A DNA stretch of 64,000 nt, taken from contig NW_026515539.1 of NCBI RefSeq assembly GCF_014898815.1, positions 1,054,001 through 1,118,000 on the forward strand, given 5' to 3'. The DNA is from Panonychus citri (Eukaryota > Arthropoda > Arachnida > Trombidiformes > Tetranychidae). Below are positions 12,301 to 22,560 of the stretch, piece by piece (the first letter of the stretch is position 1; each line of letters begins with the position of its first letter). The notes beneath the pieces are model-generated. The model searched no databases. It was not told the DNA's origin and was given only the letters and a program-made list of their open reading frames with translations. The position numbers and the translations under genes are program-made.

Positions 12301-15300
12301 GCAAGATTAATTTGAGATTAATGATGGTACCATGTTTATTATCATCAATAATTGATCATCATCATGATGGGAAAAAGGTAATGAAAGAGATTCCTTTGAA
12401 ATGAGATGAATGAATAGCAATTGAATTGAGATTAAATTTATTTTAAATTGAAAAAAAACTCACGTTGATGATGATGATGATACTGTTGTTGTTGCTGTTG
12501 TTGGTGGACTGATACCATTGATTTGAGTAATGGATGAGTAATTTGACCCAGCCTTATCAATATCGGTCAGTTTGGTGACCTTAAGATCAGTCCTTTCTTG
12601 TGAGATAGTTTTTATTGATCCGGTCGCTTTTAGCGCCAACTCACGTTGAGTTTGCTCCTCAATTTCCTGCTGGATGCGAGTCGTTGCCAAAAGTTTCTGT
12701 ATATCGGCAGCGTTTGCAGCACCACATGAGTTTTGCTTGAAAACGGGTAATTTGGTTTCCGTTGAGGTAACAATTGTTTCATCTGTTGTTGTTGACAATG
12801 ATTTACCTATCATCAGTGAACCATTATCATTACCAGCACCATTGGTATTATTGTTGGTGATGATATCAACATTAGATCCTTTTGTTACTGTTGTTGTTGT
12901 TGTTGTTGGTAATTGTTGTTGACAATCATTGGTTGATGAGACAATTGAATTAGATAAACATCGAGTTAATTGAACTTGAGCTTTTAATTCAGCTTCCCGT
13001 TCCCGTGCAATACGGATCTCTCGTTCAATTGGAGATTCTCCAATTAATCCGGACACTTTACTTGATAATATTTCCAAGCTAATTGGCTTTGATGGAACTG
13101 GATCAATTGAATCATTGGAAATGGTTCCAACTGAACATGAGGAAAGGTCAGATAACGCTGGTGATGATTTACCATCAATCGATGAACAATGGGATGGTGT
13201 TGATTTACCCAAATTTTGAGAGTGTTGATTATGGTGTGGGTGATGTTGTTGATGAAGATGATTAGCTCCATTGAAATGTTGCTGGTGAGGGTAAGGATTG
13301 TGAAGAGAAGTTGTTGAAGATGTTAATGTTGACCCTTGATGTTTGGACATCGAGGCTCTCATTTGAGCCAGTTCCTCTTCTCGCTCCTTTAATTGGCGAA
13401 TCTCTTCAGCAATCATTGATTCAGCAGTTGATTTAATTGTAGATGATGAAGAGGAAGATGATGAAGTAATTGGTAATGATGATTCTCGTTTAACAATTTT
13501 ACCTGTTTGTTTACCAACAATACCAGCCAATGGTCGTGGTGAACATGATTTAATTGTATTATTATCACAAATTGGTGATGATGAAGTTACGTGTAATGAT
13601 TGTTTTTTCATGTTCATTGTTTCATTTTGTATTAATAATGGTGATGAATTATGAGATAAATGTTCATTCTCATCATAATTAACCATCATGGAAGCAGGTT
13701 CATTGGAGACTGACAGTTTACTATTAACATCTCGTGGTGAAGAAGAAGAAGAAGATGATGATGATGATGATGGAGATGAAGATAATGATAGAGGTGATTT
13801 TGCTTCAATACATTCACTAGCATTTATTATCATTGATGATTCTATTATCTCATCATCAGAGGGTTTAGCCAATTGACCAATAATTGTTGGTCTAACAACA
13901 CCATCACCAAAGGAGCTACTAGAATTACCTGAACATAGAAATAGAAAAACAAACCGATACAAAATATTGATAAACAGAAATTAATTACAATTGATTTGAG
14001 TGAAAATCAGGATAAGAATTTTCTAGAGAGAAAAAAAATGGAAATGAAAAAAAAGATAATTAAATATTTCTTATTTACCTTTTGATTGGGAAGTAATTTT
14101 AACACCAGAATTTTCATTTAAATCGATCCCGTTCTGAGTCTTGACATCGTCACCATTATCAATTGAATCATTGTTGGAAACATGATGATGATCATGATTA
14201 TGATGATTTTCATTAAGATTAACTATTTCATCCTCTTTCTTTTTACCTGGGAAACTTTTATCTTTATTGGCAATGTTATTATTATGTGGAGATGGCGATG
14301 AAATCAAATTATTGGTCATCAGATTTGACTTTAAATCACTGTTATTATTATTGTTATTGGAACAATCAACAATCAATAATAAATTGTCAGATAGATTCAC
14401 ACCACTATCAACTAATTTATAATCACTGGTGGTTGATGTTGGTGGTTGTTGTGGTGGTTGTTGTGGTGGTGATAATAATAAATCACCTGCATTAATAGTT
14501 GATGATGATGGCGATGATGATGATGATGATGAGGGGGAAGTGGAAAAAATTTGACACGATCCACTGTCCTCAAGAGAATCAATCAATACTTCATCTATTT
14601 GATTAGTACCAATAACGGACTTTGATTGGGCACATTCATTTTCATGTTTAATAAATTCCTCTATTGAATCAGGATCAGTAATATTATCTGATTCAATTGT
14701 CGAGGTTAATTGAGGGTTAGATTCAGATAATAATGATGATTTTGGTGTTGATGTTTCTTTTGAGAATGCTGAAGATGATGGTGGAGGTGGAACAGGAGAA
14801 GATGATACTGATGATGATGATAAAGAAGAATTTGGATTCTTGCCAATAACCGATGAAGATGAGGATGGATTTCGCCGATGATTATTCAAATTGTTAACGC
14901 TTGTGGTCACTAAAGTGGCCATCGTTTCAGGTGACATTGAAGATGACCCATCAACTGGACGACAACCTGATACACAAACGTCTGGACTTGACTCGCAGTC
15001 ACGGAAACCATCATCTTCATCAACGACACCACCAACATCATCGTGATTACAGTTAACATAATCAGGTGACGATCGACGATCACAAGTTGATGAATCATCA
15101 CTACTTCCTCCTGTGAGAGAAAAAGAGAAAGAGATGAATAAATTAGATTTGATTGTTGTTTATGTTGACACAATAATGGAAGATGTAATCGTAATTAATA
15201 CTAAATTAATAGTACGGAAAAAAAATTACTAATCAAACGAGTTAAACTGAATCAAATTAACTAATAAACGACTGTGAGAATCTGTTGATTTAATATCATT

Positions 15301-16708
15301 CGTATGTTCTGACCAACAAACTTTAAGATCTCAAGGTAACACGTTACAGAAACTTCAAAATTACACCTTGGGAAAAGGTGCATCATCATCATCATGATAG
15401 ACAATCAAACTGACCAGAGGTCAGCTCACATGATTATTATTAGACAATGGGAGAGTTCATGATGATAATGGTGATGGAAACAAATTAGTACCTTGTTAAC
15501 GTTCAGAACTTTTTTTTCAATGTTAAAGACATTTATTTTCGCATCAATTGCGTCACACTTGGACAGTTTTATATCATCATTATCATCATCATCAATACAT
15601 TTCTCATCTTCATCACTATTATCACATCTTAAAGTAAACTTTTCTCTAATCTTTTCATTCATCATGTTTACTCAATAATTGCTTTTGACATTTTCTTTCC
15701 TTTTGTTTCATTTTCATTCATTGTCATCATATCTACCTCCATTTCTCATTCATCTTCCATATCATCATCATCATCTCTCTCTCTCTCTCTACTTAAGTTA
15801 TCATTTTGTCAAGACACAGGGTGTTGACTATATTAAAATTGTCTATTCATCTTTCTCCTTTTTTTCAAAGTGTTTAATTGCAGAGTCTTTAATCATTTTC
15901 ACAATAACAACTTCCTGTCTGTATAATGATAAATTCATCAATTTCCTATCACAATTGAATAATACTCATGGTGAACTTGTCAGTAGATGAGAAACAATTT
16001 GAGAAACAATTTAAAAATTAAATTGAGTCTTAGAGTAAAAGTTTAATAGGAAATCTAATACAATCTCAACTCTAATAAGTTATAAATAAATACGAGTTGT
16101 TACAATTATTTAATTTCTATTTCACCCTTAATTGGGTCAATAATGATAAAATCAAGACTTAGTGATGATAATCATCGTGTTGATTAGCTTAATCATCATC
16201 CCTTTTTTAATTTCATCAGTCATTCTCATAAATAATGATAACCCAATTTTCATACCAAATTAAAATTCACAACGATCAATAACTATGGTAACTGAGAAAA
16301 AAAAAATCCCGTTAACTTTTAATCGACAATTGGAATCAAATTAATCGAGCTGATTAAATTAAATATTTTTCTTAACCATTAAATTACCATATAAAACAAA
16401 AACATACATGAAATCACCTGAGTAATAAAATTAATCCAGAAAATTATGTTATTAATCAACCCGGAACTATTATAATCAGAATTATTAACATTATTGTTGT
16501 TGTGGCTGTTGTGTTAAGTTATTGACCTTTTCCGCAATCAGCAAACAAACTTGTACAAAATACAACAATCAAGTATCAACATTATTAACAAATTACTGCA
16601 GTCAACTGTGCAAATAATTTTCCATTCACAGTCTTAAAAATTTTTAATTCAGATATACAGGGGGTTCATAAGAGGAGAAAAAAGTTCTGAACGATTTCAC
16701 GGTTTTAA

Positions 16709-16744
<36 letters not shown>

Positions 16745-17837
16745 AGTTCAATCTTTGTCTCTCCTCTCTATCTTATCAGAATGAGTATGAGCCATTGCAA
16801 CTCATGATAATGGGATTACATGTTAAAAATAATGAGGATAAAAAGTATCATATATAAAGTATTTGTGATGGTTTATTTTTATATTTCATGTTGATTCCAG
16901 GTAAATATTCAGGTACATGAAAAAATATATTTCTTTTTTTGTTCACATCTAAACAATCAACCAACCAACAATGCTCAACTAACCGGAGGGTTTACCTCAA
17001 TTCCCATTAACATGATGCATGTAAATACTTTTGTTAACACGTACAAATAACGTTTTTCTTTATTATCATATCTCTCTCTCTCTCTCTCTCTCTCTTTCGC
17101 ATTTTAACATTATGATAATAATCGTTATCATCTAAAATCAAATGATAATAACATGTTCTATATTACAATTATTACTATTACTTTTCTATTGCTTTTGCTA
17201 TTAGATGTTATATGATAATATAATCTTAGAGGGAAAAGAATTCCTATCAAAATTGAAATAAAGAAACTTTTTGTTGTTGCTTTTACAGTTTTTCTGGTTC
17301 GTTGAAACGTCAAGGTGAATCAAAGATAACTGATAAATAGTCGAGGTTCATTTGAATCAAGTTCAAACGTGTTCAAGATAATTAGAGAAAATAATGAAAA
17401 AAAATATTAAATTTAATTACCTTCAAGAGAATCGTTTTCCACCAGGGATAAGCTACAATCGGGTGAGGGTTCACCACTTTCACCATCAGATCCAAGTTTC
17501 GTTGATGAATTGTGATACTGACCATTTGATTTCACTAATGGTTGATCATTTATTGGTGATTTGAGTTGACCAATACTTCCATTGGGTGATGGTTGAGATG
17601 AATTGGTCAGTTTTTGAATGGCCGGAGAGGTGGGATTAGATGGCAATCGCTTAAGACCATTAGAACCATTATTGGGACTCGAAACATTTATTGTCATCTT
17701 ATTCAATTCGAACGAAGTGTCAATCAATAATTGGTCAACATTTGGCGATTCTCCATTCATTTCGGCCATCATTCTTTTCTCCCAATATTCTTTAGTTGAT
17801 TTCTTATTCTCTATTATTGATGAAGTGTCGACTGAAG
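6343..17837 (-). CDS. AKAP2_C/MISP-like motif protein (5' end not found)
   Basis: Six exons chain in phase on the minus strand: 17421-17837, 14079-15110, 12464-13928, 10198-10902, 6805-7048 and 6343-6450, about 1,320 codons, ending in TAA at 6343. The protein is largely disordered (Ser, Asn, Asp runs) but carries four related charged motifs: ESMIAEEIRQLKEREEELAQ, SPIEREIRIAREREAELKAQ, IQQEIEEQTQRELALKA, and IQEELKEMKAREEELR continuing across the splice into RQRARLMGLSQPNL. The form S-P-I-E-R-E-I-R...R-E is the signature of the AKAP2 C-terminal/MISP family (paralemmin-AKAP2, MISP), which act as actin-linked scaffolds; a cortical scaffold role is inferred. The last exon reads NPLIAQWEKKIIKDN. 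The 17.4-kb exon opens with codons for ASVDTSSIIENKKSTKEYWE and has no start of its own, so at least one upstream exon is missing. It could begin near 19.3 kb or beyond 24 kb. The motif assignment is firmer than the exact exon list. Confidence 0.72.
7110..7352. mobile_element. MITE-like element with ~65-bp terminal inverted repeats
   Basis: An imperfect inverted repeat of about 65 bp bounds a roughly 105-bp AT-rich core. The left arm runs 7110-7178 and the right arm 7287-7352; both contain the reverse-complementary block TTAATCACTCGCACAGGTAG / its complement, and the outer ends share an AGTCGTGA..AATTAGTTTCGA block in inverted orientation. There is no coding capacity. It sits in the intron between the 6805-7048 and 10198-10902 exons of the AKAP2_C-like gene. 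The ends abut TA dinucleotides, which would fit a Tc1/mariner-type non-autonomous element, but the target-site duplication is not certain. Confidence 0.7.
11572..11620. repeat. GATGAG/GATGAA microsatellite in intron
   Basis: An imperfect hexamer array (GATGAT, GATGAG, GATGAA units) within the intron between the 10198-10902 and 12464-13928 exons of the AKAP2_C-like gene. No function is apparent. Confidence 0.6.
16711..16742. repeat. (CT)n microsatellite
   Basis: About 16 uninterrupted CT units in the intron between the 14079-15110 and 17421-17837 exons. It falls in the part absent from copy B. Confidence 0.85.
17071..17096. repeat. (CT)n microsatellite, copy A allele
   Basis: About 12-13 CT units. 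The corresponding array in copy B (21772-21805) has about four more, so this array has changed length since the duplication. Confidence 0.85.
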
Positions 17838-17935
17838 CTAAAGGAGAATCAAAGGAGAATCAAAGGAGAATCAAAGGAGAATAGAAATAAAAATAAAAAT
17901 AAAAATAAAAATAAAATAGAAATAGAAATAAAATT
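17838..17935. repeat. 11-bp tandem repeat plus AAATA array at a 3' splice site
   Basis: Four copies of an 11-bp unit (AAAGGAGAATC) abut the acceptor of the 17421-17837 exon, followed by an array of AAATA-type units. On the coding strand the 11-mers form the polypyrimidine tract TTCTCCTTTGA.. just before the AG. Copy B has fewer units at 22561-22600 and lacks the AAATA array. Confidence 0.8.
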
Positions 17936-18833
17936 CAATATGAAGTTAGAACTTTTTCTCGAATACTTCAATATTATTCAAAACTTATTGTTCTAAAAAC
18001 AGTCATCTAAACTTGACCTTATTAGAATGAGTTTCCAATCATTCAACAATCTTCCAACTCGCCCAGCAATTTACAACAATTAAAAGTGTTTATTTTCGAA
18101 ACGCTATTAAATTTAGATTATCATTATTATCATCACAATCATCATAATCATCCTTATTATTATAATTATGATTGTGATAATAAATATTGATGAATCTTAA
18201 TCAATTGTCACAACAATTAACCAATTATTTCAAGGTGAATGGTTTAAGGGTGAAACTTGAGACTCGAGACTACAATACAATACTAAACACATGGACACTT
18301 TCAACCCCAATCAACAATCAACAAATAGTTTGTAGCAATTAAATCTAATTGTTACTTAATAATAATTACTATCAACTTGACGAGTTGACTGATTTTACTT
18401 CGCTACTTCTTTACTTCAACACAATCAAATTAATCATCTACTAAGTTAACGTAAACTCTTTTAAACAATTTAACTCGTTATCATCAATATCTTAATCATG
18501 ACGCTAACAAGGAGTGATAACTGAACATATTCATGATTAATCATTGTCATCGATAAAAGTAATCATGATCAAGGATGAAATATATAAAATCATCTCTTTC
18601 CGCTCCATTGAATGATAATATTTTAATATACTAATCATCAACATGCTACTTGTTGATTAGTGACTCAATTTACGTGATTCAAATTAATAATAAAAAAAAC
18701 GCCAAAAGTTAATCACTACTTTCAACTACTACTAATAACTCAACGAGAACGAGTTAACAGTTAAATCAACCTCAAACTTAATCATTAAATATTAATATAT
18801 GGACTTTGAATGAGAGAGAAAGAGAGAGAATCA

Positions 18834-18945
18834 AGTAGACTCGAAGGGTCCCCGCCAGGTGGTTACGCCGCTTCTAAGGCGCAGCCATCACCTTGACTGG
18901 TGTTACCTTATCAGGGCTTTTCTGACCGTTAGCGAGTCTACAGAG
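18834..18945. other. GC-rich insert bounded by a 9-bp inverted repeat
   Basis: A sharply GC-rich stretch in AT-rich surroundings. Its ends are GTAGACTCG (18835-18843) and CGAGTCTAC (18934-18942), perfect inverted repeats, and the interior contains further pairings (CGCC..GGCG and CCAG..CTGG). Copy B keeps the right flank (near 23442-23465) but lacks the GC-rich interior, so the block was either gained by A or lost by B. It could be a structured non-coding RNA, a small non-autonomous element or a tRNA/snRNA-derived scrap. I compared it from memory with common tRNA, U snRNA, 5S and SRP patterns and found no match. Confidence 0.5.
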
Positions 18946-19250
18946 TGTCCAGCAAGAAGAAACAAACATACACAAAAAGGAAAATACCGATAGAGTTGAA
19001 TGTTGATAAAATGTTTTTAAAACACCAACCGGATTCTAAACATTTTACCAGAGATGAAGATCTATGAAAGACAAGGAGCACAAGTGATATAAAAAAGAAC
19101 ATTGAATTGAGAGAGAGAGAGAGAAAGAAAAAAACCTGAAAAAGAATATGAAACAACAACAAAGGAGAAGAAAAGATGAACAATAGAACAACCATTTTCT
19201 TTTCCATTTCCGAAAAGAAAACAAAAATTGGTAAAGGTTAGAGGACACAC

Positions 19251-19850
19251 ACAGTTTTCTCCACAATTTGGACACTTACTTGTAGAAAATTACGAAGATT
19301 AGGACCACGAGGAGAATAAACGAAAAACAGAAGAAAAAATATCACAAATAAAGAAAAAAGTAAATAACATTCACTCTGACGGGGACAAGTAACGTGAAGA
19401 AGATCAACAATTAGAATGAGAAGAAGAAACAATTTGAATAGAATCTCAGTTATGAAAGAAAAAAGAATAACTTGTGTCGCCATCTACCTTTCGACTGTTC
19501 AACTAGCAACGTTTCTTTTTATTAAAAGTTTTCAGATTTTCTTATTGTTTTCAAGTGAATTAATTGTTAGCTCTTTGCTTATCAATTCTCTGATCGTTTT
19601 AATTATTCTGTTAACTCTATTGTGAATATACTTACCTTACCTTTTCTTTTTGTTCTTTTCTATTCTATTAGGTATTCTTTGGACTTGTTCTCACATATCA
19701 GAACTTTTCGAATTCATTTCTACCTGAGATTGTTTTGTTTCATTAATTTTCTCACTCTCTCTTAATTCATTTCTCTTTGTTTTCTTATTTTCATTGAGAT
19801 CGTATCAATGTTTCTCGTTGAATTGGCCGGGAAGGAGCGTAAAGTTTAAT
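19251..19850. repeat. Dispersed repeat, copy 1 (duplication junction)
   Basis: Shares ordered, diverged blocks with 41631-42475: the tract after CACAATT, the GAAGATTA.GACCAC block, the GTGTCGCCATCTA block, the TCTGATCGTTTTAATT block, and a right-hand block from CTACCTGAGAT to the GGGAAGG end. The left part is also present at 23780-23945. It occupies the junction between duplication copies A and B. Minus-strand open frames here are low-complexity Leu/Phe runs, so I do not call a gene. On the minus strand a strong GTAAGT donor-like site lies at 19268-19273, which would fit a 5' non-coding exon. Confidence 0.65.
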
Positions 19851-20214
19851 TGTGAAGAGGAAGATGATGATGAAGTTACATGTACTGGATGTTTTTTCAT
19901 GTTCATTGTTTCATCTTGTATTAATAATGGTGATGAATTATGAGATAAATGTTCATTCTCATCATAATTAACCATCATGGAAGCAGGTTCATTAGAGACT
20001 GACAGTTTACTATTAACATCTCGTGGTGAAGAAGAAGAAGATGATGATGATGATGATGGAGATGAAGATAATGATAGAGGTGATTTTGCTTCAATACATT
20101 CACTAGCATTTATTATCATTGATGATTCTATTATCTCATCATCAGAGGGTTTAGCCAATTGGCCAATAATTGTTGGTCTAACAACACCATCACCAAAGGA
20201 GCTACTAGAATTAC
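19805..20214 (-). pseudogene. Truncated copy of the 12464-13928 exon, with a new 3' tail
   Basis: Copy B of the exon that starts GNSSSSFGDGVVRP. The acceptor at 20214 is intact. Homology stops at about 19864, inside the coding part, and the frame then runs into unrelated sequence and ends QLNFTLLPGQFNEKH at a stop at 19805. All four AKAP2_C-like motifs and the normal donor are missing. It is therefore either a dead exon or an alternative terminal exon encoding a shortened product. The remaining frame is open and differs from copy A only by small Ser/Asp length changes. Confidence 0.65.
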
Positions 20215-20364
20215 CTGAACATAGAAATAGAAAAACAAACCGATACAAAATATTGATAAACAGAAATTAATTACAATTGATTTGAGTGAAAATCAGGATA
20301 AGAATTTTCTAGAGAGAAAAAAAATGGAAATGAAAAAAAAGATAATTAAATATTTCTTATTTAC

Positions 20365-20990
20365 CTTTTGATTGGGAAGTAATTTTAACACCAGAATTTT
20401 CATTTAAATCGATCCCGTTCTGAGTCTTGACATCGTCACCATTATCAATTGAATTATTGTTGGAAACGTGATGATGATCATGATTATAATGATTTTCATT
20501 AAGATTAACTATTTCATCCTCTTTCTTTTTACCTGGGAAACTTTTATCTTTATTGGCAATGTTATTATTATGTGGAGATGGCGATGAAATCAAATTATTG
20601 GTCATCAGATTTGAATTTAAATCACTGTTATTATTATTGGAACAATCAACAATCAATAATAAATTGTCAGATAGATTCACACCACTATCAACTAATTTAT
20701 AATCACTGGTGGTTGATGTTGGTGGTTGTTGTGGTGGTTGTTGTGGTGGTGATAATAATAAATCACCTGCATTAATAGTTGATGATGATGGCGATGATGA
20801 TGATGATGATGAGGGGGAAGTGGAAAAAATTTGACACGATCCACTGTCCTCAAGAGAATCAATCAATACTTCATCTATTTGATTAGTACCAATAACGGAC
20901 TTTGATTGGGCACATTCATTTTCATGGTTAATAAATTCCTCTATTGAATCAGGATCAGTAATATTATCTGATTCAATTGTCGAGGTTAAT
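20365..20990 (-). pseudogene. Exon copy lacking its 5' half and acceptor
   Basis: Corresponds to the 3' part of exon 14079-15110. The donor side (GT after 20365) and reading frame are intact. At 20990 the match to copy A ends, and the sequence resumes as a diverged match to intron sequence at 15530 onwards. An internal deletion of about 0.8 kb therefore removed the exon's 5' half and its splice acceptor. Without an acceptor it cannot be spliced in the usual way. The protein segment is Ser/Asn-rich, with two fewer Asn codons and a Lys-to-Asn change compared with copy A. Confidence 0.65.
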
Positions 20991-21770
20991 CACGTTTATG
21001 CTCAATTCTATTGCGTCCTTAACATGGACATTCATATCATCATAAAATTTTCCATCTTCATATTAACTTTTTTTTCTTACGATATTTATAGAAACTCTCG
21101 AATTTGAACAGTTTTCGGTTTGTCCAGTTGACTATTATATCTTTTAATTGATAGAAACTTTTCTCTACTATAAACATCAATTCTGAACACTTACTTCGTG
21201 GTACAAATGGCGAGATATTTTTCGTTTTACGAAATTTAAATCATAATAATTAAAAACAATCTTGTTCACTAATTACTTCGGCAGCTAAACTGATTGCATT
21301 GAAAACTTCATCAGCATTTCTTTTGTTCTTCTTCAAATTGTTTAATTGCGGAGTCTTTAATCATCTTCACAATAACAACTTCCTGTCTGAATAATGATAA
21401 ATTCATCTATTATCTATCACAATTCATAATTTAATAATATTCCTGATGAACTTGTCAGTAGATGAGAAACAATTAAATGTTTAACTAAAATTCAGTCTTG
21501 ATAAAGTAAAAGTTGTAAATATGAAATCTAATTAAATCTTAAATCTAATAATTATCATGTATATTTGTGATGGTTTATTTTTATATTTCATGTTGATTCC
21601 AGGTAAATATTCAGGTACATGAAAAAATATATTTCTTTTTTTGTTCACATCTAAACAATCAACCAACCAACAATGCTCAACTAACCGGAGGGTTTACCTC
21701 AATTCCCATTAACATGATGCATGTAAATACTTTTGTTAACACGTACAAATAACGTTTTTCTTTATTATCA

Positions 21771-21771
<1 letters not shown>

Positions 21772-21805
<34 letters not shown>
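21772..21805. repeat. (CT)n microsatellite, copy B allele
   Basis: About 16-17 CT units at the position matching 17071-17096 in copy A. Confidence 0.85.
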
Positions 21806-21808
<3 letters not shown>

Positions 21809-22131
21809 GCATTTTAACATTATGATAATAATCGTTATCATCTAAAATCAAATGATAATAACATGTTCTATATTACAATTATTACTATTACTTTTCTATT
21901 GCTTTTGCTATTAGATGTTATATGATAATATAATCTTAGAGGGAAAAGAATTCCTATCAAAATTGAAATAAAGAAACTTTTTGTTGTTGCTTTTACAGTT
22001 TTTCTGGTTCGTTGAAACGTCAAGGTGAATCAAAGATAACTGATAAATAGTCGAGGTTCATTTGAATCAAGTTCAAACGTGTTCAAGATAATTAGAGAAA
22101 ATAATGAAAAAAAAATATTAAATTTAATTAC

Positions 22132-22560
22132 CTTCAAGAGAATCGTTTTCCACCAGGGATAAGCTACAATCGGGTGAGGGTTCACCACTTTCACCATCAG
22201 ATCCAAGTTTTGTTGATGAATTGTGATACTGACCATTTGGATGACCATTTGATTTCACTAATGGTTGATCATTTATCGGTGATTTGAGTTGACCAACACT
22301 TCCATTGGGTGATGGTTGAGATGAATTGGTCAGTTTTTGAATGGCCGGAGAGGTGGGATTAGATGGCAATCGTTTAAGACCATTAGAACCATTATTGGGA
22401 CTCGAAACATTTATTGTCATCTTATTCAATTCGAACGAAGTGTCAATCAATAATTGGTCAACATTTGGCGATTCTCCATTCATTTCGGCCATCATTCTTT
22501 TCTCCCAATATTCTTTAGTTGATTTCTTATTCTCTATTATTGATGAAGTATCGACTGAAG
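22132..22560 (-). CDS. Duplicate in-frame exon of the AKAP2_C-like gene
   Basis: Complete copy of exon 17421-17837. The acceptor TAG precedes 22560 and the GT donor follows 22132, and both ends are phase 1, as in copy A. It encodes SIIENKKSTKEYWE, then the MMAEMNGESPNVDQLL stretch, with a four-residue insertion (HPNG) after KSNG relative to copy A and otherwise almost the same sequence. Because both ends are phase 1, it could replace exon 17421-17837 or be included with it without shifting the frame. Alternatively it belongs to a dead partial copy. No start codon is required inside it. The internal ATG at 22495 is not necessarily a translation start. Confidence 0.6.

Larger units (their letters stand above)
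13572..19430. repeat. Tandem duplication, copy A (intact exons)
   Basis: Direct-repeat partner of 19864-23945. Matching blocks, from left to right: 13572-14710 with 19864-20990; about 15530-15990 with 20991-21470 (more diverged); 16859-18675 with 21560-23378; and 18930-19430 with 23440-23945. Outside short indels, the first and third blocks are nearly identical by eye. Copy A retains intact exons of the AKAP2_C-like gene with both splice sites. Sequence of 14711-15530 and 15990-16858 is missing from copy B, and 18690-18930 differs. Confidence 0.88.

Noticed and set aside
19238..19483. Minus-strand frame beginning MATQVILFSF, rich in Leu/Phe
   Set aside because: Composition reflects the CT-rich repeat; the homologous stretch at 41.7-41.9 kb is not open. 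It may be untranslated exon sequence, but I do not support a protein.
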